DNA of 64,000 bases from Rhizoclosmatium globosum (lineage: Eukaryota; Chytridiomycota; Chytridiomycetes; Chytridiales; Chytriomycetaceae): assembly GCA_002104985.1 (NCBI GenBank), contig MCGO01000006.1, positions 496,001-560,000 of the forward strand. The letters run 5' to 3'. Shown here one piece after another: positions 21,459-33,719 of this stretch (its first letter is position 1; the number at the start of each line of letters is the position of its first letter). The notes below the pieces were generated by a model. It saw only the letters and a program-made list of their open reading frames with translations. It was not told the DNA's origin and made no database searches. A program made the position numbers and the translations under genes.

Positions 21459-24208
21459 ATGACACTTCATGCGAGACACACAGCCAAGTGCCAGAGCGCC
21501 ATCGAGCAACTGACGCGCACTACGGATGCAGCAGGAATTACAGCACAGCTTCGCAGTATCAAGAACTCAGTGATAGGCAACCGCACGAAGAAGGAGGTGT
21601 TTGTATCCAGCGATGTGTTAGCAGAGTAGTAAGTGCTCTTCTTATACTTCTCCTTCTTCCTCTAATTAAGCATCCACTAAAAACTCTCTCAAAAACAGCC
21701 TCGCTACGCTGCTCTCATTCGAAGGCGACGTGAAAGTGCAAGTTGAAGCCGCGTTTGTTGTTGCATCTCTCGCCAAAGCCGCATCGCCGTCGTCGCCGCT
21801 TCTCGCCGGCCGCATCGCCAATGCCTGACTAATCTTGTCGCTGCCGTCGCTGGATCATGGCCACGTGCTGATCTTCGACTTGCGGATGCAACATTGAGAG
21901 CAACAAAGGAAGTGCTGACCAAGAGTGATCTGTTACGTTGGATGTTTGTATTATTTATAACATATGAAACGGCGTCTCAAAGGTTTGGTTTCGCAGAATA
22001 CGTTTGCGGCGAATCTGATTCGGCTTCTCAATCCTCCCAACCTTGACAATGACTCAAACACGGTTCAACACCAACTCCGAATCAACGAACTGTCTGCATC
22101 AATTATTGCCTCCCTCTCCTCATCTCTTGTCTCCCAAGATGCCCAGAGGCTCCTTGTCGCGTCAGATGCTCTCCCAAAACTTTTGGTTCTTCTCGACAAA
22201 GCATACGTCCAATTCAATAAGATGCAAGAATCTGTACTCGACGCAATTTCTTGTCTTGTGAAGGACAATTCTGATGCAGGTCGAGCTTTCGTGGGACTTT
22301 TCGTGGATTCCAACCAATCAGAACGGTCCGTCGTTGCTCTCCTCCGTCTTCTAAAGGACGGAAAACATGCAATGACACGTCTCCTTGCAGCTTCTTGGTA
22401 CGTTATACACGCATACGATTGAAAAGACATTCCATGACTTGTTTCTATATCCAGCCTGTCAAACCTGTACAAAATTGTGAATCTCGAAAACCAGCGTATC
22501 CCTTCCCAACTTCTCCTCCCCACTCTCATCAACTTATTTTCGGATCCCTCACTCCTCCTTCTCACGTCTCAGTCGGAAAACCTTGCCCTCCTCGAACGTG
22601 CCCCTCTTGTTCTTTCAGACCTCGTTTCCGAGTCGGAACCACTCCAAAAACTGGCACTAGAAGGTGACGCGATTTCCAGACTTGCTGAATTGCTTCTGAC
22701 GCCACAAGTCCGCGGCTCTCTTTGTGTTGGTGGATCTGTGATTCCTGGGGACGAAACCATGGGAGAAGCAGATAAGTCTGGAAAGAACATCTTGGGGAAA
22801 GGGTCTAAGTCTGGGAGTAACAATGTTGATATCGATGTTCAGTCCAACCTACTTGTTGGAGATTTAGAGAATGGGACTCAAGGATCCAAAACTTATGAGC
22901 GTGTTGCAGAGGTAATGTCGAACTTCATGTTGAATCTGCTGACGCATTTTGGCTCATTTTAGAGCTGCCTTTTGGCTCTGGCCGCAATTTCTTCTCTGCG
23001 TGAAGATTCCAGGAACAAGTCATCGATCTTAAACTTCTTCCTCTCATTGTCCAATCACTATCCTCTCCGACGACTCAAATCCGGTCAGCTGCATGTAAAT
23101 GCACACGATCGCTCTCTCGGTCCGTCAAAAATCTCCGAACCTCACTCGTGGACGCTGGTGTAGCACATCCCCTGTTTACATTGCTTCAGGACCCGAATGT
23201 AACAGTCCAGACTTATGCCACGGCCACGCTGTGTAACATCGTATTGGATTTCAGTCCCATGAAGAAAACTGTGATTGAGAGTGGAGGAGTTGAGAGGCTC
23301 GTCGCTTTGATTGATGGATGCATCAAAGCTGGAAGTGATGGGCCTGATCAGGTCCTTTTGAACAGCATTTGGGCACTTAAGAATCTGCTGTATCAGGCAG
23401 GTTCGGATGTGAAGCGAAAGGTGATGGAGGAGTTGGGATGGGATATGTTGAAAAAGTGAGGTTTCGTTTGTATTATTTGCATCTAACCTCATGGGCATAG
23501 GTTGATATTTGACGAACGCATTGGAATCCAAGAGCAGGCAATCAATTTGCTTCGTAATCTTGTCTGTGGCAAGGAAGACGACATTGATACCGTGTTTTCT
23601 GGGTTTGGGGAAGCGGCGCTTTCAATTCTGTTTGATAAGAAGCTCACAGAGCCAAGCAACCTTTCAACTGAATACGATAAAGTCGTTCTTCAAACTCTTT
23701 ATGTTGTTGTGAACATCGCAACAGGGAGTGAGAGACATAAGGGGTTGGTTGTAGGGAGTCATGGGCTGATGACGAATGTATTGAAGTTTATGGTTTGTGT
23801 TCGATTGTTTGCTATTATGTCACTAACGAATTCCAGAACCATGAAGCGCCATTAATTCGATTGGCTACTGTGTGGTGTATCCTTAACTTGACGGAGCCTG
23901 ATGATTTATGTATGTAAATTTCGTTCGAATTGACAAAGTCCTCTAAGCTCAGTGCTTTAGACCCCAAACTTTCTCATGATCGCCTGGACCAATTGCGTGC
24001 ATATGGATTCCATGAACAGCTACAAAAGATGTTGGCTGATTCTGATCCTGATGTACGTGATCGTGTCAAGACGGCGCTCAAAAATCTTGGAGGATATGGA
24101 GCCGATGGTTTGGATCTTATGGACATAGATGGGCGTCACGGAGGAATGGAGATGGAAGGAATGCAGGATTTGAGCTCATACTTGGCTGGTGGCGGGAGGA
24201 GTGGCTGA
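21459..24208 (+). CDS. GID5: Armadillo-repeat GID/CTLH E3 ligase subunit (GID5/VID28, ARMC8-like)
   Basis: Scaffold of the GID/CTLH ubiquitin ligase, which in yeast degrades gluconeogenic enzymes. About eight exons starting at 21459 encode ARM repeats. Family stretches: SIKNSVIGNRTKKEVFVSSDVLAEYL near the start, LLSFEGDVKVQVEAAFVVASLA, TLCNIVLDFSPMKKTVIESGGVERL (23227-23300), SIWALKNLLYQAG, QEQAINLLRNLVCG, VVVNIATGSERHKGLVV, ATVWCILNLTEPDDL, and VRDRVKTALKNLGG before the TGA at 24206-24208. Most introns keep phase. Two one-base breaks occur: near 21805-21812 (AGRxxRQCLTNLVAAV) and at 23017-23022 (NK/VIDLKLLPLIVQSL, one G short). The last intron near 23910 is not certain. Confidence 0.85.
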
Positions 24209-24362
24209 TTCTTGATGATGCGTGCGTTTAAATTAGTGGATTGTTTCAGTTTTTGTTTTTGAATAAGCTTGAAGGTTCTCAGTAAAATGACTCCATTTCA
24301 AGCTATCACCCTAATAGTTCCAAAACAAAAGACAAGAAAGAATTTAAATCGTTCTATTTCAA

Positions 24363-27300
24363 CTATTTTACATTCGCAAATTCTCGTAACAGAGTAGCTT
24401 CATACAGGAAACCATCTTGTTCAAACAAATATTCATCAATAGGTAACTCATGTTTTTCCTTGCTTCCATGAATAGTAAGTACACATAAAATTCGAGACAT
24501 CAATAGTCTTCTCAGATGAGAATCCAACCAAGGCTTTGTACCTCCAATTTTGAGAGCTTTCCGCGTTTCATTTGAAAAAGCTTGAACATTCGCAACTGGA
24601 CTCCATAAAGCTTTTACTGCACCGCATAGTCTCTTACAAAAGCCCGATACTTCGGTGAGGGGTTTTGTCAGGGATGCGGTATTGGCTTTGTTGATTTCAG
24701 ACACTAGATTCAAAATAGTCACTGAAACTTTGGATCGAGCAGTTAGTTTTCCTGACGTCAAAATATGAAGTTCCATCATTAAGAGCAACTGCGAGATCCA
24801 AATACGAGACAGTAAAGACACTTGTAGAGGTTTGACTGACAGTGTACTCTCTAAACATGTTTCAAAATGATTGTTGATTCTCTCAACTTGATGGCTGACA
24901 ACATTTTCGTGGTCTACTCCATTGTGCAGAATAACAAGAGCAGATCGAATCGCATTCGTCATACATAAAAGCGTCCGAATTGAATCTTCGGCATTAACCG
25001 TCTGTAAGCTGACGTTTTAGTTCTAATTTCAAATGAATCAATATTACTCACATAGATTTCTATCGCCTGTGAGTAGAGTCTTTCGGTGTCCTCAACAAGA
25101 TTAGCTTCGGCAAAAGCTGCAGCTTGTCGAAACTGGAACTCGCCACTTAACTCCTTGTCATCATCTGACAGATGAAATTTCACATCACTTTCAATCGAAG
25201 CTTTCGTTTGACTCAAGTTTCCACATCTAATTCCCATTCATTAGATTTGTTAAAGAACCTCAAAACTCACATTGAAAACAATCCAGCTGACACATTTCGA
25301 GCGAAATACGCCGCTTCCAAAAATCCTTTCCCGCGACTGTTTAAAATTTCCTGTGAGGTCTCTATTTGTTTACATGAAGTTATATTGTTGCTGTAGATGC
25401 AGTGAAGGTCTTACTGAAATGCTCTGCTGCTTGGGACCAGCTTCCTCGATACCAATTCAACAATCCTCGATTTTTATGTATTGAAGCGATGGCATAATCT
25501 TCGGATTCAGATGCAACATAATTTTGCCCTTTCGCTTCATTAAATTCGAGGAGAATGCGCTCACAGCAAAGACTCGCTTGATTGCTGAGTTTAAATAATC
25601 CGATACTTTGAAGTGCGCATGAGATTCGGCAAAATATGATGCCACTTGGAGCTCTTGCTCTTTAAACAGACTCTGTCCCAAAATAAGAGCAACTCCTTGC
25701 AACTCAATCAACTCAAAGGAAGGAGCTAGAATTTGTTTCATCAATAAAATCGTCTGAATAATTTCGTCAATTGTTCTTTGAGTCAGATCAAACCGAATTG
25801 AATCACGTTTGTTGCCTTCTGAAGCTCTTCGAGAAGCAACGGAAGCTCGAACATCAGAGATGCCAGGATGAGACTTCTTGAATGCCATTTTAAAGTGTTT
25901 CTGTGCGTATACTTTGGATATATCTGCTCGTCGTTGTTCATCCTCACAAGTTATGACCTGCTTTGATGCCTCATACATTCTGACAAGCCGACGCAAGACG
26001 CTGAAACCGTTTGATGAACGTTCATATCCGGCTATATTTAATGCTTCTTGACAATGTTTCATAGCCTCTGTATTATCACTAAAGTGATGGTTAGAATCCA
26101 CTGCATTAACAACAGAACCTCATACCCCTTGCTTAAATGAATATAGGCGAGTAATCTACGCTCGCGTATTACTTCATATGCGTTTTTGGTAAGAACCAAT
26201 CGCTTTGGAAATCCTTGTAACGCTTCGTAAAAGTCGAAAGCCTCGTTTATCATTCCCATTTCAGCAGACTCTAAAAATGCTGTGTAAAGAGTGATCTGTT
26301 TTCGCTCTTCTTGGCCAGTGACTTGGAATAAATGTTGTATAACCGATTGAATAGCCTCCCACTTGTTTGACCCTCGTTTTATCTTTTTCAGAAAGTAATC
26401 TGCATAGACAGCATGAATTTCCTCTCGCTTTGATGGAACCATTGTAGAAAGTATCCCTTGCTGAATCATGAAATGTGAAAAACAAAACACATCCTTGTTT
26501 TCGGTCTCCTTGACAAAGCGATACACATCGTACATAGCAATAGTATCAGCAATACCTGACGGTGTTAAATCATATAGCGCAGGTTCATCGGTTTTCATGA
26601 TTATATCATTTAGTTCTTGAATGTTGAATTCCATTCCTGAAATCGAGGCATACTTTAAGATCTGCTTCATCGCAGGCTTCAATTTATCGAACCTATGAAA
26701 AATATAAGCTTATATATTAAAATAAAAATCATGTATTTACTGAGCAACAACTGCGGCAGTTGCACCGGACGGAAGCGACGCTGCATTACCCCCAGTTCTT
26801 TTTAGAACGCCGTCTATGACCGCAATATTTGGATCATCATTTAAAACTCTAATGAGAACATCTGCAACTAGTGGATTTCCTTGGCTTCGGTTGAATATCT
26901 CATCCGTCAAGGAAGATGCAATGGATGTAAGCTGAAACTTCACAATATGCTTTATCATAGCTTCAACCGAGGGCTTATCTAAGCTGTCTAATTCTATACG
27001 CTTAGTTGAGTGTACCTTCTTGATATTCCGCATTATATGGGTACGACTGTCTTTCCATTCCTGATTCTCAGTGAGAACTCATCGAAAAGTATACGATGGC
27101 AACTTACCTCCAAAGGCCGCTTGACACAGACAAAAAGAACCGCTGGACACTTCTGCATTAAATTTGAGAGCAACTCAAGTGAAAACGAATCACACCACTA
27201 AAATTTCCAAAGTTGATAAAACCAAATGGAAAAACAAGCTACTCACTTGCAAATCATCGAATATAATAGCTATTTTGTACCCAAGATATGCAAGCGCCCC

Positions 27301-30180
27301 GAACAACTTTGAATAAAGACTTGCCAACCGCGCTAAGATGTCCTGAGTGACAGACTGAACATTTTGAGTTGTATTAAGGCCAGGAATAGCATTCAATGTA
27401 TCACATTCAGGTCCTGAAAATAATGCACAAAGCACGTCTGAGGTTGAAGAGCCTTCAGAATCAGCCCTTTCAACTTTTCTGATATATTCAAGACTAGTTG
27501 CTGCAAGCAGTGGACTCGCTGACACCATTATATTTGAGCCAAGTTTTGACATGGAAGCTGCAACAGATATTGAAGGACGGTTGTTGTTGCCTTCTGTGAT
27601 AGACTCAGTTTGTCCTTTCGCCTTTTTTCCAGCTTTAGATGTCTGCGGTCCGGAAGTGGAAGACGATCGATCAACAGTTTTTGTTAGATTAAATTCGTTC
27701 AGTCTTATTTCTTGGGATTTCCCCCTACTTATGGAGTTGGGTTTCAAATTGGCTCCAAGTTTTTGGGAATCAAAGGAATCAGTATTCGAAGCTAATTCTG
27801 TCTTTGGACTTGATTTTCTCTGATTCTCTTGAGCTTTTATACTGTCTTGATGCGTTATTGGTATTTTGGTGCCTATACTATTTAACCCAGGAAAATTGGC
27901 TGCATCAGCAGCTGGAACCATTCCAAAATTTTCATTTGATCCTTGTATTTGAATATCTGTGCCTGATGTCTTGCTCAACCGCTTGAGAAGATGACCTTTT
28001 GATTCAAACACAGACGGCCTTGACAAGCTACCGTCTACCTGCATCGATTTATGAACATCGGCAATTTTTATCTGTTTTGTCTTAATGCTTGATATCAGGT
28101 TTGTTGTGATTTGGGTAAAAGCTGATAAGAGAGTGTTTTGGTGATTCTCTTGGCATTTGCTGACACTGTAAAAACAGATTTAGTCACGTCGGACTGAAAT
28201 GAACATCGAACCTTGATATTGTGTACGTAACTTGGTTCACCTTGGTTTCAATTTCTTTCAAGAGAACAGACTTCCCAGTACCACTTCGTCCAGCAATGAT
28301 GAGCCGACATCGTTCGTCTTTTAGCCAGGATGATATCAAGTCTGACACTAATGCGATTTCTTTTTCTCTGCCGATCATTAAAGTTGAAGTCGTTTCCAAT
28401 CCCATTGTATCAGTTTTGCTTCGAGCCAAGGGAGTGAAGATTTTTACAGGATATTCAACACCTTTCAAACAGACCTCGGGAAGGTCTGTGTTGTAGTCTA
28501 TCGCATCGCGAGTGTCGTTGTAAGTTCCCTCGTCACATAGCACTCCGCCTTTACACTGCTCTAAGCACATTAAGCGTGCTGCATTATTTACACAGACTCC
28601 AAGCAGTGTTCCATCACATCGGCTTTGATTACCAATTATTCCTGCGAAAACAGTCCCCGCAGTAGCTCCTATTGAAAATTCGTCGGCTATTATAGCCTTC
28701 AGTTTGGGGATCATCTCCACAGCCGCCGCCATTGAGAAATAGCATTCACTCTTTTCATGTGCAAATCCTTCCAAACCCCAAACAAGTAGAGCCGTAAGGC
28801 TTTTATCGTCACAGTTGAACTGACGAATGCATCCCTGGTGATTTCGAACTGCTTCCAAGATGACCATCGTAACGCTTTGTAACTTGGTCAGATTTTCAGG
28901 TTGTGCAACAGTGTCAACATTAAAGGCTGGGAAGTACAAGAACAAGATTGCGACTCCCCGTAACTGATCGTAGCTACTTAAATCAACATTGTACGGTGAC
29001 TCTCCATCCAGATCTTCAGATGAATATAGCGGCAGTTGAATCTTTCGGACGCTTTGTGCGAGAGCGTCATCAATGTATGGCACAATCGTATTAATAAATC
29101 CAGGCTCTCGATCCTTTAGGCTGAATAATGCACTCTCCGATACTTCTGAAACGTTTATATTTTGACCAAGATCTTGTGTGAGGCATAGAAGGTATTTTTC
29201 GATAGGGTCTGTTTCTGTGACCATAAAATACCGACCTCCCAGATCCCTCGAGCCTTTTCTGACAGGCGGAAATGATGGCTCGCTTGTCATAGCTCCGATT
29301 ACAAGGTCGTGTCCGATGGAGTCAAATGTGAAATCCCCTGGCTTTCCCAATCCCAACAGAATTCCGGAGTTTTTGAGAGCCTTCCCAGCAATAAAATATT
29401 CAGAACGAGAAAAAGCACCGTCTTTGGATCCTTTCACTTGATGTCCAATATGTACATGCTGCATTTCTCCAATGCCAAGGCCAATGTGAATTTTAAGTGG
29501 TTGTTTTTTGGTTTGTTTTTCGAAATTATCTGCCATCATCGACGAACGCCGTTTCTCTATATCTAAAGAAAATCGTTTCGCCAAAGGCTCTGATGGAGAT
29601 TTTCGAACGGTGTCTGGAGTCGATGCTTTTGGCCCTTTGTCTGGAATAACTAGCTCATACCCCTTGAAGAAGTTCATCAGCTGTAGACAACTGGCGAAAA
29701 CTCTTCGAACTACAATTTCTCGATGTTTCGTGTCTGTTGATTGGACTGACCTGTAATCACTACGTGTTAACTGGCGCTACTTCTTAGCAGCTAGTTCTTA
29801 CCAACTTGCAATAACAGCATCTCCAGCAAATTTAACAATAGATCCTCCACTTAAATGAACATGTTTGATGATGGCGTTGATGGGTTTGTTGAGCAGCTCT
29901 TTGACTTTCGCGCCACTATCAGACCCAAGGACTTCATTTAAATAGCTTGACAGTTTCGAATATCCCGAAATATCTATAATTGCAACGAGAGCAAATTCTT
30001 CTGCTTGAGACCATGGGAGAGATGGCGGAGTTGATTTCTCAAATGAAGGCGTTGATGTGCTCTCAGGCGACGCCTTACGTTTCACAAGAGCTCGAATATG
30101 CTGTGGAACGAGACTCAAGGATCCATCTTGAAATGAAGGCAATCGCAGTTGAGGTTTTGATGAGGATTTACACGAAAATC
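24363..30180 (-). CDS. Soluble adenylyl cyclase (ADCY10-type): two class III cyclase domains plus AAA-like NTPase and helical-repeat region
   Basis: Makes cAMP from ATP in the cytosol. About ten exons run from about 30180 (start uncertain; the first in-frame ATG is not obvious) to the TAG at 24363. C1 has both metal-binding Asp residues, in FALVAIIDISGYSKL and GGSIVKFAGDAVIASW. C2 is degenerate at its own metal site (VAILFLYF) but has the purine-pocket Lys region (NCDDKS) and VNNAARLM, which supplies the catalytic Asn and Arg across the pseudodimer. A P-loop (AGRSGTGKS, about 28290) and Walker B (IAIIFDDLQ, about 27250) mark the NTPase, and a long helical region follows to the end. Order and size match animal sAC of about 1,600 residues. 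No frame break was noticed. The gene is divergent from the kinase-tail gene at 30365. Confidence 0.85.
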
Positions 30181-30364
30181 AAAAGGGTATGTATTCCATT
30201 CTCTTGGAGTCTTCGCATCACCCACTGACTCAAGAAAAGGATGGAAATTACAAAACAACTGCCAAAATTAGTATTATTTTGATTAAGCAAAGTATGGTCA
30301 GTCTTGTGAAAAATTAGCATAAATTAACACACTTCGTTAAATCGCGTTACTTTCTATAAAAATC
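30181..30364. promoter_or_regulatory. Short divergent promoter between the cyclase and the kinase-tail gene
   Basis: At most 184 bp separate the cyclase 5' end from the open frame of the plus-strand tail gene, so the two genes probably share regulatory sequence. The region is AT-rich. CTATAAAAAT at about 30354 is TATA-like and faces the plus strand. Confidence 0.35.
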
Positions 30365-31246
30365 TTGATATATGTAGAAGGACTTATTGTGGACTGTTTT
30401 TTATCCATAAATTGTCACTTGAACAAACTTGCACAGAATGCTCACATTAGACCACGCAACGTCACGCGCAAATCCGAGCAAGATCGCCAATTCCAACGCG
30501 ACAGAAAAGAGCTCCTCGACGCAGAAAAGCGCGCCGTGAATGCAGTCCAATCCCTTGTCAAAAAGCAACGTCAACTCGAAAAACAAATGGCCACCTTCTC
30601 TCTCCAAGACAAACAGCGCGGCCGCACCAAAAGCACAACCACAGCTGATAAAACCTCCTTAACAAAGTTCGGGTTCTCACCACCACGACGAACCAGCAAA
30701 AGCCCTGAAAAGAAGACTCACAAAAAACGAGTCAAGAAAGTCGGAGCTACCACTTCATCAGGAGCATCCACCACAAATAAATCTCCTCCCCGAAAACTAT
30801 CGATCCAAATCCCACGAGCAGATCAATGTGAAGTCATTTACACCGAAGACGATAACTTGAACCAACCACCCCCACAAACAATCCCACAACGGAGCTTGAG
30901 CCCCTATGAACAGCGATACGCGAACCTCGTTGTGAAAACTGCACTGGAAGAGCAAAAGTTCCGGCAGAATGCGTTCTTGTTCTTGCAAAACCTTGATACA
31001 GAGGATTTCGTGACGCAGCGGTTTTTGGATTCACCGTATTCAGAGGAAGAAGCTGGGTTGCCAGAGAACTGGAGGGGTATGAGCGTTGAATTCGGGAAGA
31101 GGTAATACGAATGTTTTGTGTTTATTTTGCTTTGAAACTGAATTTTTCACTATAGGTTGAAGGAAAAGATTGGACAGCTTATGACGTTATACAATGACTA
31201 TTTTAATAAGATGGAAGAAGTTGGAGGTGTTGGAAATACTGAATAA
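30365..31246 (+). CDS. Kinase-less paralogue of the C-terminal modules of the neighbouring MAK-like kinase
   Basis: The main exon is open from about 30365 to 31101, followed by an intron (GTAATA..TATAG) and a last exon 31156-31246. The start is unresolved, since no in-frame ATG occurs near the 5' end. Two parts match the kinase encoded just downstream. The first is QFQRDRKELLDAEKRAVNAVQSL..KQRQLEKQ against QFIQQRRELSALEKVAVDAVQSL..KQKQLQQH. The second is the C-terminal FLFLQNLDTEDFVTQRFLDSP..LPENW.. plus LKEKIGQLMTLYNDYFNKMEEV against FLRNLETEQVVTSEFIETP..FPADW and LKEKIGELVSLYNEYYYEMEGI. The intron interrupting the second module has the same position and phase in both genes. Between them lies a basic Ser/Pro/Lys-rich linker. 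No catalytic domain. Possibly a regulator or dimer partner of the kinase (inference). Confidence 0.75.
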
Positions 31247-31333
31247 TTAAAAGGGATTAACAAAGGGCCATTCTTTGTGATTTACTTGAAAGAAACGCCA
31301 GGTCGAGACTCTTTTTTGAGAATAATACCCAGT

Positions 31334-33678
31334 ATGGCTCCTATGGACAAATACGAGATTCTGAAGGAGCTTGGGGATGGAACGTTTGGGTCAGTAGTCA
31401 TGGCCACCAACAGAGTGACAGGGGAAACGGTACGGGTCTTCGACACTACCTAAGGCGATACAAGAATCTGAATTGTATTCATTTGAATTAGGTAGCCATC
31501 AAACAAATCAAGAGAAAGATTGAAAACTGGGATGAACTACGTGAAGTCAAGGTGACATTCTTCCAAGTTCAACTAATTACCAGTCTAACACACTGAAAGG
31601 CTCTCGCTCGTCTTGGAAAACACAACAACATTATCAAACTCAAAGAAGTCGTCCGCGACCATAAAGCCGACGAACTCAATTACGTTTTCGAGTACATGAG
31701 TGATGGAAACCTGTTTGACAAGATGAGAGAAGTCGAGGCTGGAGGATACATGATGGAAGAGTACGATGTCAAAAAGTACACGTTCCAGTTATTGCAAGGA
31801 CTCAGCTATATGCATGGAGCAGGCCTTTTTCACAGGGACCTGAAACCAGAAAACTTACTTTTGTCTGGGGATATTCTTAAGATTGCGGATTTCGGACTTG
31901 CAAGAGAAATACAAGGCGACGCACATACTGAGTATGTTACGACACGATGGTACCGAGCACCTGAAATTCTCCTCAAGTCACCCACTTACACAGCTGCTAT
32001 CGATATGTGGAGTGTCGGAACAATTCTTGCTGAATTCACGACACTGCAGGCTTTACTCCCAGGCTCCTCTGAAATCGACCAGATTTTCAAGACTTGCTCT
32101 TTAATAGGAAATCCACTTGAAGCTGATGCAGATGAGAATACCGAGCCTGAAGAGGTTGATAATAGAGGATATTATACTACGAGGCAATGTCCGGATCGAA
32201 GTGAATTGCAGGGCGGAGGTGCTTGGTCAGAGGGAATTCGGCTTGCCGAGGCTATGGGGTTCACGTTTCCGGACATGAATGCAGTGCCGTTGGAACAGAT
32301 TATGGAACACGCACCGACTGAATCAATTCAGTTGATTGCGGATATGCTGCTGTATAATCCTGTTAAGAGACCGACTGCGAGTGAGGCGTTGGAACATCCA
32401 TGGTTCGGTGAAATGTGGGAGGATCCTCGATTTGCTGATGTTGTGCAGCGTTCATGTATGGCACAAGTGGAAAAGCATGTGGAGCCTAGAGTTTCTGAGT
32501 ATAATCGAAGTCGGGAATCCACGGTGGTAGAGAGACCTCCTTATGCGCCATCTTCATTTTCAAGAAAGACAAGCAAAGTTGAATCTGAACTGTTTCAACA
32601 GTATCAAAGAAGTAGAGAGCCAAGTAATAATGAAGACACCATACTGTCCAGAAGAAACAGCAAGCAACATATTGAAGATATTATCAAGAGAAAGCCCAAG
32701 AATTCAATTGCAGCTCAATTGCCACCCAATATCAAAGAAAGAGGCGCTTCGCTAAATACAATCAAAATTGAAAAAGAAAAGCAGTTCATTCAACAAAGAA
32801 GAGAATTATCAGCACTAGAAAAAGTTGCCGTGGATGCTGTTCAATCTCTTGCTGAGAAACAAAAACAGTTACAACAACATCTTCTTCAGTTGGCAAAAAC
32901 CGAAGGTGTCAAAAAATCCAAGAGCAATAAGCAAAGGTTGATGGAGAGGATCCAAGATGCGCATGCAGAAAAGCGAGCTGTCGAGTCTGTCCACGTATTG
33001 GTATTGCAACAACAAAAGCTGCAACGAAACTTGGAAAAGATTGCCGTTGGGGAGCTACGAAAGGGAGGCTCAAAGTCGCCAACTGAGCCTATTTTGAGTC
33101 CGAAAAGAGCGTTTGGGAAGAATGTTTCAAAGCCTCATGTACATTTGCAGTACTCTGCCCCAGCTGATTTGAAGGATGTATTGCCTGCTCTTCCACAAAA
33201 AATAGAGAAAGTGGGAAGCAGAAAATCTTCCGATTCAGAGAACGAGTGGGGACATTTCAAAGAGCTGAGCACAGTTTTGAAGAATGCTGAATATTTTGGA
33301 AACGGAAAGAAGGTTAGTCTTATCGTTCTACTGGTAAGATATGTAATGAAACTTTGTTGGTTAGGAGCACCAAAAATATAGAAGGTTGATGATCCAGTTC
33401 TTGCGTAACCTTGAAACAGAACAAGTGGTGACAAGTGAATTTATCGAGACACCCGTGACGGCTGAAGATGCCAATTTTCCCGCAGACTGGAAGGAAAAGT
33501 GCATTGCTTTCGGTGGGAGGTAAGTTTTCATGTCCGTTTCTTGTGATTCCACAACAACTAACAATCCGCTGTCAGACTGAAGGAGAAAATTGGAGAGCTG
33601 GTATCCCTTTACAATGAGTATTATTACGAAATGGAAGGAATTGCGAATGAGCAGCATAGTATGTTAGCACAGAAGTAA
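31334..33678 (+). CDS. MAK/ICK-type (RCK family) serine/threonine kinase with a novel C-terminal coiled-coil module
   Basis: RCK kinases control cilium length and, in fungi, meiosis (Ime2-like). Five exons (31334-31429, 31492-31551, 31600-33312, 33365-33519, 33576-33678) give 708 residues with no frame break. Kinase motifs: GDGTFGSVV (P-loop), VAIK (Lys about 36), HRDLKPEN (about 130), DFG, HTEYVTTRWYRAPE, and a C-lobe to about residue 300. The activation loop carries TEY, as in ERK-type MAP kinases, where MAK/ICK usually has TDY. The remaining 400 residues are charged and contain two QSL/VHVL-type coiled-coil repeats and the terminal LKEKIGELVSLYNEYYYEME module, both shared with the gene at 30365. 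Placing it in RCK rather than MAPK rests on the overall loop sequence and is moderately sure. Confidence 0.88.
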
Positions 33679-33719
33679 CAAAACTGAAATAAATATCGGA
33701 CACCACTTTTCTTCTGGAA

